A stretch of 64,000 nucleotides of DNA from Lactarius indigo. Lineage: Eukaryota; Basidiomycota; Agaricomycetes; Russulales; Russulaceae. Below are positions 42,701 through 54,465 of this stretch, one piece after another. Location: contig JAFKAC010000109.1 of NCBI GenBank assembly GCA_025766275.1, positions 62,001-126,000 of the forward strand, read 5' to 3'. The stretch's first letter is position 1; every line of letters starts with the position of its first letter. The notes beneath the pieces were generated by a model, which was not told the DNA's origin, ran no database searches, and saw nothing but the letters and a program-made list of their open reading frames with translations. The position numbers and the translations under genes were made by a program.

Positions 42701-42739
42701 CACTCCTCAGCAAGACTGGTCGTTTGATGGTACGGACTT
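39721..42739. other. Spacer upstream of NLR D
   Basis: No intact gene is recognised. The stretch 40080-40140 resembles 22380-22440 (minus-strand scraps ARMCTPNASST and ARMHSPNACST). A block at 40690-41130 recurs at 49915-50470 (scraps NPEYEPAVINPDPGK and NPEYEPFVIPDLGE). The stretch 41634-42440 is the FRAGYGG remnant. The blocks keep the same order as in the spacer upstream of E. Confidence 0.45.
41634..42440 (-). pseudogene. Decayed gene remnant, 'FRAGYGG' block (second copy)
   Basis: This is the best preserved copy of the unidentified remnant. Minus-strand pieces run KFSYPGFRAGYGG, then a stop after RIAASAA, then MGVYSCSTDK, RYLHMVNAVLPPL, and in another frame DVDAMCANTAWLVDGHYF and LCELDSEKQLTSFQRW. 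The breaks between frames may be real introns or decay; I cannot tell which. No known family is recognised. Confidence 0.4.
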
Positions 42740-42987
42740 TGATAATGAAGCACGAGTTCTGTACTATACATGAAATCGTGACATGGGGACAGTTCCACGT
42801 TCGTATGTTACACATCACATGATAGGAGTTCGGCGGAAGGACTGCACTACTCGCGGTTTTACTGTATAATAGCAAGGATTCCGGTGAATGGCTGTAGTGA
42901 GAGTCAATATACAGTAAATAAGCAGAGAAATAGTCACTTACTCGCGTCGACAAGTTGGACATAACTATTATACCCCTTCCCATTTGT

Positions 42988-45900
42988 TCATTCTTCAGCG
43001 TTCTGGGAAAGCAATTGTACGATTTTCTGCTGTTCTGGGCCACGGGAAACCTCGGATGGAGTCTTTCCGCTGAGGTTGTGCACGCACACCCCAGCACCGT
43101 GGTCCAGCAAGAGCCGCACAATATCCGCAGATCCTGCCTTCCAACCATCTGACGCTTGGTGCAAAGGGGTCGACCCCTCGTTGTTCAGGGGATTAACCTC
43201 CGCATCATGCTCGAGTAGTATCTGGCAAACCTCGAGGTGACCACCGTATGTTGCCAAATGCAGTGCGGTGTTTCCATCGTTGTCGCGGAGATATGTGTCT
43301 GCACCGTGGTCCAGCAATAACCCCACAACACCTGAGGATCCTCCCCACCAGCGGAGGCCCTCAGGCTGTGTTGCGTGATGTAATGGGGTCGATCCTTCGT
43401 TATCCCGGGCATTGACTTCCGCATTGCGCTCGAGGAGTATCCGAACAAGCTCGACGTGGCCGTGGAACGCTGCATTGTGCAATGGAGTATTTCCTGTGTC
43501 GTCACGGACCTGCTCATCCGCGTTGTGGTCCAGCAATAGTCGTACAAGATCACAGTTCCCACTGTCGGAGGCATCGAGAAATGGGGTACGTCCGTCGGCG
43601 TCCCGAGGATTGACATCTGCTTTGCGCTCAAGTAGTAACTGAGTAACCTCGACGTTGCCGTTGGACGCAGCGTAATGCAGTGCAGTGTTTCCGTCGTTGT
43701 CGTGGAGATACACATCCGCACCATGGTCCAGCAATAACCGCACAATGTCTGGAGACCGGCGAGGACCCTCAGACTGTGTTGCGTAATGTAATGGGGTCGA
43801 TCCTTCGTCGTCTTGGGCATTGACCTCAGCATTGCGCTTGAGGAGTATTCGAACAAGCTCGACGTGATCATAGAGTGCTGCGTTATGCAGTGGAGTATTC
43901 CCCGTGTTGTCGCGGATATGCTCATCCGCATTGTGGTCCAGTAATAGCCGCACAACGTCACAGTTTCCATTTTCCGATACACTGAGAAATGCGGTGCGTC
44001 CATCGTCATCCCGGGCATTGACCTCCACATTGCGCTCGAGTAGTAACCGAGAAACCTCGGCGTGGCCGTTGGCCGCTGCGTAATGCAGTGGAGTTCCTCC
44101 TCTGTTATCGCGGACATGCGCATCCGCATTGCGATCCAGCAACAACTGCACAACAACTGGGTCAAGGCTTTCACTAGCTGATGCTATAAGAAGTGGGGTG
44201 TCTCCGTCGCCATCCCGAACATTGACTTCCGCATTGTGCTCGACTAGTAACCGGACAACATCCCGGTAACCATTGGCTGCCGCGTAATGCAGTGGGGTGC
44301 TTCCCTTGTTGTCGCGGACGTCCGCATCCGCACCGTGGTCCAGCAATAGCTGCAAAATAGAAGTAGAAGCGGCCCAACTTGCCGATACGCTGAGAAATGG
44401 GGTTAATCCATTGTCATCCCGGGCATTGACCCCCGCATTGCGCTCAAGCAGCAACTGAGCAATTTCGAGGCGACCGGCGGCTGCTGCGTAATGCAGCGGA
44501 GTCATTCCCTTGTCGTCATGTACATCCACAGTCGCGTCGTGTTCCAGCAATAAACGCACGACGTCGAGCGTTCCACGCTCCGATGCTCTGAGAAATGGGG
44601 TCACTCCGTCATTATCTCGGGCATTGGCCTTCGCACCACGTCCGAGTAGTAACTGAGTAACCTCAAGATGACCAGCAGCTGCCGCATAGTGCAGCGGGGT
44701 ACTTCCCTTGTTATTGCGGACGTGCTCATCTACATTGTGGTCCAGCAACAATCGCAAAACATGAGGGTTTCCATGCTCCGATGCTCTAAGAAATGGGGTC
44801 AATCCGTCGTCATCTCGGGCGTTGACGTCCGCATTGTGTTCGAGTAGTAACCGAACAACCTCAACGTGGCCGGCACCCGCTGCGTAATGCAGCGGAGTGC
44901 TTCCCTTGTTATTGCGCACATGCTCATCCGCATTGTGGTCCAGCAATAACCGCAAAATATCAGGGCTTCTACTTGTCGATGCGCAGAAAATTGGGGTATA
45001 GCCACCATCGTCACGGGCATTGACATCCGCATTGTACTCAAGAAGTAACCGAACAACTTCAAGGTGACCGTAATATGCCGCGTAATACAGTGGAGTCATT
45101 CCTTTGTTGGTCCGGACATGCTCATCTGAATTGGTGAATCCCAGAAATATAGACACATTATTGGGTTCATTGCAGTCATTGACCTCCGCACGGCGCTCGA
45201 GTAGTAACCGCTTGAGTGACCGAGCGGCTTCAAGGTGACCGTCACACACCGCACAATAAAATGACGAGATATCTCGGTTGTCGCAAACGTGCTCATCCGC
45301 AGCGTGGTCAAGCAACAACTGCGTAACATCACAGACTGAGCGCCACAATGGATCGAGAAATGTGGCGGCTCCTTCGGCGTCCCGGGCATTGACCTTCGCA
45401 TTACGCTCAAGTAGTATCCGGGCAACCTCGAGGTGACCGTAAGTTGCCGCCAAATGCAGTGGAGTATTCCCATAGCTATCATGTACAGTCGCATCTGCGT
45501 TCTGGTCAAGCAATAACCGCACAACATCACGGTTTCCGGTCACCGACGCATGCAGAAGTGGGCTAGCGAGGTCGTCCCGGGAATTGAGCTCCGCATTGTG
45601 CTCGAGTAGTATCCGAACTACGTCGAGGTGACCTTTGGTGGCTGCCGAACGAAGTGGAGTGTTTCCGTAGTAGTCACGGATATGTGCATCTGCATTGTGA
45701 TCCAGCAAATACCGCACAACGTCGCGGTGTCCATTTCGCGATGCACTGAGAAGTGGGGTAGCTCCATGGGCATCCTGGTAATCGACTTCGGCGTTGCGCT
45801 CGAGTAGTAACCGAGAAACCTCAAGGTAAGCGTTGGCTGCTGCGAGATGCAGTGGAGTCCTGCCGTCCTTCACCCGAGAATTCACGTCCGCACCAACGTT

Positions 45901-48900
45901 CAGTAGCCATTTCCCAACCTCAAGATGCCCAGCTTGTGAAGCAAAGAGGAGTGGAGTCCAATCTTCTGCAGAGCGTGAATTTATGTCGGCGCCATGCGCG
46001 AACAGCAACTGGGCAACCTCTATATACCCCCCAACTGTCGATGCATGCAACGGAGTACCGCATGAACCACCCAAATGATTTACATGCTGTGGGTACTTCG
46101 TCACCAGGCGTTCTACTAGGCAACGGAATCCCCTCCATGCGGCGAGATATAAGGGAGCTGCTGGAAGTGGTACCGACTGTCCAACCCCATGATCCATCAT
46201 GAGATCAATTCGGTCTTGTATTCGGACCCATGCTGAAAAATGTGGCTTGTCCATATCAAAGAAAAGATCTATTGCGTCCTTTATCTCTAATCCCACGCTT
46301 CCGATCTCTGCATGCAACTCCCAATACTGGGTAGCATATCGAAAAAGAGGAATGTTCTCGGCACTATCTTTGTCGGTGCTGTCGTCCAGGCGAAGTAACA
46401 CGCCAAGACAAGCCTGGGCAAGAATCACGTGGCAAGGTTCGATGGGAATATAAAATCGGGACACGTCTTCCATGCAACTCGCGAGGCGATCCGAGACCAA
46501 GAATTCTTTTACGGAGAAATGTGAGAACTGAACAACCCGGGTGCCATTGTCGACAATCACAGAAACCAAACTGGAGCAGGCAGACAGCACCGCTTCTTCT
46601 TGGTCTTCCCACCGCCAATCCGTGATTAATTTTGGGATCCCTCTGGTGCTCAAGTCAAACGCAAGTACTTCCGCAAGTTCCTCGACCCGAAGTGGACGAC
46701 TGGCTACCGTGAGACATTGCAGGAGTCGGTAAGCGTGCTCCCGATTAGCATTATTGATCTCCTTTAGGATACGCTTATACGTCTCATCCAATGATTTGGG
46801 TAATTCGTTGAGAATACGACGGAGATTGGTCGGGAAGCAATGCCGCAGAACCTCTAATTGACAAAAAACCCATCGGAACCTGGTTCAAAATATAAGACAA
46901 CGGCGTGATCACGATGAACGGAAGATGTGCTTACATCCCATCTGCCTTCTCCGTGAGGCTCTCAATCACCGCGTCCTTGTCATTGTCTCGCCATCTCTTC
47001 ATCCTTCGATCCGAGCAAACAACAAAGGTAACATAATCGTCAATGTCTTTCTTTTGTCCTCCTTCGTCGTGGATGGATACTTGTTGAGTTGCCAAAGGCT
47101 CAAGCGTCGTGCGAATGTCGAACTCCGGACGACTCGTGATACATAGACGTAGATTTGTATGGTGAAGATCGACAAGTTCTTTCACCAGCTTGAGGACCTT
47201 CTCACGCGACGACGGAATACCCGTATCATTGGGAGACTCATCGAGAGCGTCCATGATCAGGTAGATTGGCACTTGTCCCACCATCGTGAGCATATCCTTG
47301 AGGCACTGCGCGAGCGAGTCGACAGTTGGCTGTTCCGACCCTCGTTTGTGCGCAGAGTACAAGGAGGAAAGAGCGTCGCAGAGGATATCTGATTGATCGG
47401 AGAGTTGAACAAGAAGGGATGATAGTAAAGCGCGCTCGTCCTGTTTTGTTGTGTCCTTGAAATCGAAGTAAAAATAGGCCAAGAAAGCGGACCCAGCATT
47501 GGACACGGATTTGATATCACGGATGATAACGGAGCTTGTTGATCATATGAGTTGGATCAGGGCGCAACTCGGTGGGGGGTAACGCACCTAAGAATACTCT
47601 TCCCAGAGCCAGCTATCGATCCAAGAGTCGTTAGTGATAATTAAGACTTAAACGGTGACGAGGTATGTACGTTTTCCGTGAATCCATAACAAGGAACCAG
47701 ACGCTTTCCAATCTGTGACGGTGTTCCCATTTGTGCACCAGGTCGCGGTACCCTCGTGATGAGCACCGGAAGCAGTATTGTAATTGACGGATGGATCGGG
47801 TGGAGCGATCCATTTTCGAAGTTTCTCGCGTAACTCGTTCCCTGTGAGGAGGTCAAGTTTTCATGATCGGCGGTAAGATATCAGAAGAAGACGAACGGTT
47901 CAAGTCGGTGACTTGATTAGCGACTTGTTGAATCGCTACTCCGGTATCCTTTACGCCTAAGAAAAGGCTGAGAAAAGATTCGGGGCCAGCCAATGGGGTA
48001 GAATTCACCTTGAATGACCGAGCCAACCTTGTGATCGACGGTCTGTACCTTGCTGTCGACGGTCTGGACCTTGCTGTCGATACCGCCTACTTTGAGATCA
48101 ACGACCTGCACCCTCTCATCGACAATTTCCATCTTTTCATCAACATCCTTAACCTTGTCGTCGATGTCCTTAACTCTGTCATCGATACCACGGGTGATCG
48201 CCAGGGTTTCTGCTGCTGCCATCCGAGCCTCCTCCTGCGTCAGGGCGTCTAGTCGCTGAAGCGCGTCCTCCACTTCCTTCCTTCCAACCAGCTTCTTGAG
48301 ATATTTCCCTGCATAATAGTCAATTTTTGGGTATGTATCAACCGGGAACGACATACTGGTTCGTCCCTGCCCGATCTCCTTTGTCACGATCCCAAGGATC
48401 GAGAGTACCTCAACCATGATCTTTACGATAATGTCCGTCATAGCTGCAGTCGGCCGGACTTCGATATATTTTTCGAGCCGCTTAAAGAAGTATTCCAAGC
48501 GGCAAAACAAGTCTACGACAACACTTTGGGTAGCACGGACATCTTTGACGGCCTAGAAAATGGAGGTTTCACCGAGACACACGTCGGGTCAAGAAAAACG
48601 CTCACCTGAAGGAGGACACCAATCCCAACAAAGATCGCATTCGAGGGCGGGAATATCTGTCGTCATATAAATCAGAGGGTAGATCTCGAGCGGCTCAAGG
48701 TCTCGCAATTACCAGTCCAACACCGTTTCCGAGGGTCACAGAGAACGCGTACAAGACATTGACAGTGGGATCGAGCCACTTTGTCCACCTTTCGTTAGCA
48801 GTTTGAGATCTATCAAACGCCTGGACTTGGTTTTGAAGCACGGCGAGAATGGCCCTGGGAGAGTCGCAGGACCGCAGCTGGGCGGCTAGGGGATGGGAGG

Positions 48901-49000
48901 CGATATCTTGCTTTGTATGCTTTTTGTATGCCTCCAAGGCAGCTGTAAAGACTGTCTCGAATTTTGTAGAAGATGTAGAAGTAGACATAACCTGGGACAT
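42988..49000 (-). CDS. Goodbye-NACHT-ankyrin NLR, copy E (expanded ankyrin array)
   Basis: This is the largest copy, 1860 residues, with exons 49000-48713, 48656-48606, 48552-48357, 48308-48009, 47956-47897, 47841-47671, 47612-47588, 47534-46935 and 46879-42988. It has seven heptads, P-loop GKPGSGKS at 354-361 and DALDE at 459-463. I count 31 ankyrin repeats, 12 more than in B, C, D or G. The extra repeats alternate between two types (TPLHYAA-GH-EV-LLLERNAEVN and TPFL-AS-G--DV-RLLLDHNADEHVR). A four-repeat block is visibly duplicated near the end. All extra sequence is in frame, so the array is being kept open. Confidence 0.92.
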
Positions 49001-49066
49001 AGCGCTAGTCGAAGGGGCCCAGTTGGACGCGTATGGCATAACAAGACGCAAGGGCACTGCGCGGGG

Positions 49067-49110
49067 AGGCGTCGTGGACGACAGATAGCCGCCCTAATAT
49101 TCCCACGGAT
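49067..49110 (-). promoter_or_regulatory. Conserved upstream block of NLR E
   Basis: On the plus strand it reads AGGCGTCGTGGACGACAGAT, then AGCCGCCCTAATATTCCCAC, close to the block upstream of A, at a similar distance from the start codon. Confidence 0.45.
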
Positions 49111-49139
49111 TCAGGGCCGCCACCATGCGTGCACACAAT

Positions 49140-51299
49140 GACTTGAACACTCGGCGCTCATGCGGCACTAATACATTATTCATTCCTCATAGATGAATGA
49201 GCAAAATGATTGCACTTTGAATTACACCTCGAAGCGTGAGTCAGAGTCGGTGGGGAATGGTGCCCGTCGGTCAACTCGGTGGTGGCTTCTAGCTTGACGA
49301 TACAATATTGACATAACCGCCAACGCATACTACGAATGGTCTCATACGCCGACGCCCGCTGGCAACCTCAATCGCGTGCGGATCACCGTCTCCTTAAGCA
49401 CCTGGTCATCCGCCGTGCTCCAACCTCCCATAGCCACTGGGTCTCTGGCTCATTCTGGTTAGCTTGAAACTCTGCCCGGCTCGTGACGAGCGTGTACATA
49501 GAACGCGGGTCTCTGTACCCTGAGGAGAGCAGTGTTTAGGTTTGCCACAGTTGCGAACACGTGGTTTTCATTGCCGTCTTTGGGCCAGCATTTCCCGTCT
49601 TCGTCTCTACCTCGCGCCGGTCAAGTTTTGGTCCTCTGCATTTTCTATGCATCCCCGCGGCGTGATCCCTGTGATGAGCCAATTCAGTCACCGATGATGT
49701 AGGACGGAGGGTTACTGGAGATTGAGTGAGAAGTCACGCACATCCCTGGGCATCAGCTGACCCCGACTGCCGCCAAATACGAACTCATGAGAGTCTAGCA
49801 TCAAAAGAAGCCCCTCGAGAACCTCCGCGTCGTTCGCACAGTCGATGACCACCGTGCGTGTGCATGTGCAGTTCCGTCTGCGAGCCCACAAATACGACCA
49901 CCATGCGCACCAGCACTAGAAGAGGTCTGCGCTACTCACCCGTTTCCCGCCCCATAACCTCGATGACGGCCTCGCAAAAAAATTTCCTTCCCATCTTCGC
50001 CAAGGTCTGGGATCACGAAGGGCTCGTACTCCGGGTTTGCGCGCTTGGGAACATAACATGCACGTGACCATATAATTGGACACTGCGGAAGGTAACAACG
50101 CCAAGAAAAAAAGGGCAACGCTTATCTTTGAGGAGCCGTCCAAGCGGAACGAAGGAAACGAATTTTGTTTGTTACACACGTCTGTCATCTTGGAACACCT
50201 CGAGTAGCCGCGCGGGAATCGGCATCTGGCCACTGTTCGAGATAGGTTACGAGGGCCGATGCCTCGTAACCCTCTTCGCCGATTGCTGTGGCGTCGAAGC
50301 CGACCTCCCAAAACTTCGGAAGGAACGCCCCGAATGTTGAGATTGGCTTCGCGACGACCGACTCCTTGCCTTCTCCATCGAGTATGCGTTCTATGTATGC
50401 AAAGGCGAGCGCTTATGTCGCCCAGTTAGTGGTGGTCAAGAAAGAGGGTAGACAGAGCCGTGCAAGGACAAACACGTCGATAAAAACGATCGCCATCTCC
50501 ACGCGAGCTTCGAACGCCCTCGTAGCCTTTGGAACGAGCTCTGTCGTCAAGGCGTCGTAGAGGAGATGGTGTTATTCTGAAGAATTTACGCATTTCCCAG
50601 CATTAATATATCTGATTCAGGTCATGGAGTTGTGCTACGGAGACGGAGAGAGCTACGGAGAGTGATGCGATGCTCGGCACGGGGGTGGTATGGTCAGAAC
50701 TAGGTCAGCACCAGAACCAACCTTCGTACACGGGCCGTGACTTCCGTGTCGTCCATGCAATCCGAATCCGTACGCAGGATCTGGGAGCTGGTGCGCACTC
50801 GGTCTCGCTTAGGGTGATTGCCCGCGACACGAAGACAATCACAGAGTTAGTGTGCGCGAGGTCATAGATATAATACTAGCAGCGAGAGCAGGAGTGACCT
50901 CTCTCTCACTTTAAGTCGCTGTCCCAAAGATAGGATCTTCGGTCTCTATGAAAATAATTTGCAACGCTATAGACAACATCTGGATATGCTGAAATTTGCA
51001 AGAGCGTGGTTGTGCAAAATTTCGTCGGTGGCCAGTCACGACACCTCTTGCTATATACTTGACCGCCCCCTCCCCTTCCGTCGCGTATGCCATCGCTCAT
51101 TCATCACCTCCGCGCTCTCCAATCGCTTCCAGCACAATAACTGCATGTATTCACCTTCTACATGTCATCACACCCCCAAGGGTACCTCCCACAGCCCACA
51201 TTACCTCCCAATAGCTGCCCGCGTCAACATTGGCCCTGCCCCCGACCGCACGTCAATCAGTAGCATAGCAACGATATATTGCACCTGGTTGTAAGGGAA
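49140..51299. other. Spacer upstream of NLR E, proximal part
   Basis: No intact gene is seen. The stretch 49330-49900 is a decayed HGN block and 49915-50470 the block shared with 40690-41130. The remainder (50600-51290) has only short frames. Confidence 0.4.
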
Positions 51300-52000
51300 C
51301 GCGTTGCCGACGATGTCCAACACGTGCATTTACGTTTCACTCTCACCGGCGCAGATGTTGGGAGAGATGTCCACGCGCACGACCTGCCGCCAGAAGGCTG
51401 TCGGCTGCTTCGCCAAGTCCAGCTTACATAGACTGAGGGAATCGTGGTCTCCGACGAGCCACGCTACACTGGCGCGCATCACATCCACGTCAAGGCTCTG
51501 CGCGGAGAAAAGGTACTTGCAGTGCTGCGTGCGTGCGGAGAATGAAGACGCTACCGGTACCTAAGCATAGGCGCTTATCGACAACAGCAGGATAGCGCTG
51601 GCAGGCACCGGGTGCCCCATTTCGGCACTGTTGACGTGGACGCCTCGTTGTCGTTGAGAACATTGCCCCCGGAGCGTCCCCGCTCACGCCAGACGCTTTT
51701 GCCGGCTCAGGGAGTTGCCTGCTCGAGCTGGCCGTGTACAGGCCCACCACCTAACCCGCGGCGCTGATGCTACGAGCCATGTGCATACTGTCTGCAGCAT
51801 ACAGCGCTCCTTACCGCGGCCCTCCAGAGTCCAGTGTGCAGTCCGGGTCGAGATGCGCCTTGGAGGGCGTAGCGAAGAGCACACCCTCAACGGTCGGGAG
51901 CAGTTGCCTGGCACGCGATCCCGCCGTAGTCCACGCTGGGGTAACTGAACTTGAGCGCGATCTTGCGCATCGAGTATGCGGAAATGTCGGGTTCGTGCCT
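51300..52000 (-). pseudogene. Decayed gene remnant, 'FRAGYGG' block (third copy)
   Basis: Minus-strand pieces (LDVDVMRASVAWLVGDHDS, CKLDLAKQPTAFWRQVV, VVGLYTASSS) align with the copy at 41634-42440. Frames are broken and no product is recognised. Confidence 0.35.
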
Positions 52001-54254
52001 CAATTTGGAGCTTTCCGGGGGCTATTTTTGGATCTCGATCTGGACAGCGACGATGAGGTCAACGACGATGGTGACGATATTAGTAGGAGTGCAGGTGGCT
52101 GGGTGGGAAAAGTTGGAGTTAGAGTTGTAGAGTATCAGGTGACCCCATTACTAGTCCTTTGAGATGCGTAATGGGTCCAAAGCAGTCTGAAACTTGTGAC
52201 GCCCATGGAAGCTCCTGGGGGGGATGATGACGAGTCGTAGTGCACAGACGGATTAAGTTTCGAAGAAGGTATAGTCTGCAGGTACGTTGTGAGTATTTTA
52301 ACCTAGATTGCATTCGAAAGCCAAGTGGAAAGCGGGGGCCGAGGGCGGAGGCGCCAGAGAAAGTGACCAACTCACGAAGAGGTTAGTTGCCAGGCTTCCA
52401 AAGTCCCGAAGAGAGTGGGATGTGGTTTGAGGATGGGGATGGCATGCCCTTGTAAAAAGCGAGAGCATCGGATCGTTGGGCCAACGTTCAACCCTAGTCA
52501 CCGTGACAGTCACCGTGCATCAGAATTCTTCGGGCCGCGGGTATAACGTCCAGCGGCCCGCTGGCAAATGTAGGCTCACCAACTCTTTATCAACTCTCGA
52601 ACACCGGTTCTCTGGCAGGTAGAGGGGATATTGAACCCCAACCTTCATCATGATCGAGTTTCTTGCTCTGTGTATGGCCGAGAATAAGTTGCACACCGAC
52701 ACCATATAACCAGGCACCTTCAAGCTTACTACTTACGGGAAAGCCCACGGAGGGATATCAATCCCCCGAGGGAAATGTAACTCCATGCCTGGCCTTCATC
52801 GACTCACTTCCAGTGGCCCTTCCCACCTACTGGCAGTCACGACTCCACCTCGGAAGGTGAACCCCCTCGTTCCCGGTTAAGAAGTACTTCCTTATTCCGC
52901 TCGCTCTCCAAGCCTTTCTAGTACTGAGCTATACTAGACCCGCCGCGTACCAGTCCCCTTCTCCCCCACTGCTCCTTCTAGCAGGCTAATAAGCGACCCG
53001 TAACGAGTCTAAACTATCGTCAAAGCGTGACTGGGATCATTGGGCGACTTCCACATCAATACAGACGTTCCCCATGTGCGTACACGTGTAAAAGCGGAAA
53101 AAACAAAGCAGCCAATCCTCCCTCAGCCGACGCCAAAATCTTCCAGACCGCAGCGCGAAACCCCGCCTTCAGGTCTGCCTCTTTCCACCAATCCCGTGCG
53201 CTCCGCCCTATCTGCTGATTGGTATTTTTACGGTCGTGGTTCTGGTTCAAGTTCCTGTTGGACATATCTGTAGATACTTGAAACAGCCCACGTTTGCATC
53301 GAAAGCAACAGATTCCACCTCGGCTTACCTTGTCTTTGTGGGTAGCTTACCTTGGCTTATTGAGGATGCATGCCCGTGCCGTGCCGAACGAGGAGGGCAA
53401 GGGGGTAGCACGAACGTTCGCCACGAACTGCACAGGAGAGGGCGCGAAGAAAAAACATTGTGATTAGGGAACGAGCAGGTGTGCTGGGAGCTACTAAGAG
53501 CGAGAGGGAATGCGGGGCGGTAAACGATTAAATATGAGGGTCCATGAGCTAGTAGAGACCGGGTGGGAGCACGAAGTGCTTCTCGATCGAAAAAATTGGC
53601 GGTTTGTATCCGAGTCGAAGTCGCGACGGGCGGGTGGGAAGCCCCCCGGAGCGCGCTGACGTGCGAGAAACAAAACCCGCTTCTTGATCGATCCTTTGGC
53701 GGTTTAACTTCTAGAGCGTGGCGGGCGGGCGAAAACAAAAGAGTTACGGTTCTTTGAACCGGTTGAGAAAATAGATGGGCAGGTGGCGGCACGGAAGAAA
53801 GGGATGGGCCACGTGCCGCCCTGTGTGCTCGCACAAAGACTATGCTCTAAGCCTGCTCTTTTTCCTCACTCCGCCTCAGACCCGCTAAATACCTCACGGT
53901 CGAAGTCTTAGAGCTAGGAGGTGCTTTGCGTGCTCTCCCATTCACCTTTCTCTCCCTTGCACTTACGCCTCTTGTGGTAAAGGCAATGGGTTGAAAGATC
54001 TTTGCGTCAAGCATATATATCACCACGGTACCTTCAAACTGGCCTGGCAGACGAAGAACCCAATACGCTCGTACGAGCGATAATCGCCAGGGATACCCTG
54101 TCGTTCATCCAGAAGGGCCTGACTGGTTTCAAGGTTGAGGAAGCGGAAGTGGCACCTGCGTAATGTGCGCAATGGTGATTTCATGTTCCCTCATGGTCAA
54201 AGGTAGGCTAAAGCCCGGGACATATGTCGAAAATGACGACACTCATGGTAATAC
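52001..54254. other. Spacer beyond the 3' end of NLR F
   Basis: No supported gene is seen. The stretch 52730-52990 is the block shared with 8290-8560. A 169-codon minus-strand frame at 53325-53834 has low-complexity, serine- and proline-rich content, no homologue in the other spacers and no recognised motif, so I do not call it. The stretch 53900-54050 matches 33535-33700. Confidence 0.4.
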
Positions 54255-54465
54255 CCGGCACCGTATTGTACACAAAATGATGGCATGAATTACATGTCCG
54301 CACGACTGGAATTAGGAAGGACGGCGCGTATTCTACACGATATCATTACACAAATACAATGGATTTCGGTGAGACTCTGTACTGAGAGTCAATATATGAT
54401 AAATAAGCAGGGAAATCGTCACTTACGACAAGTCAAGCACAGATATTATTTCCCGTCTCCTTAAT

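Noticed and set aside
43185..44174. Long shifted minus-strand frame (329 codons) inside the ankyrin exon of copy E, and similar ones in B, C, D, F and G
   Set aside because: It is a second frame of the same ankyrin repeats, rich in Met, Tyr, Cys and Trp, produced by repeat periodicity. The real frame runs the whole exon.
42988..46200. Possible CRISPR-like array from regularly spaced short repeats
   Set aside because: Periodicity is 99 bp, coding and in frame as ankyrin repeats; the organism is eukaryotic.
53325..53834. 169-codon minus-strand frame between E and F
   Set aside because: Serine-, proline- and arginine-rich composition with no motif and no paralogue in the other spacers; likely chance in GC-rich DNA.
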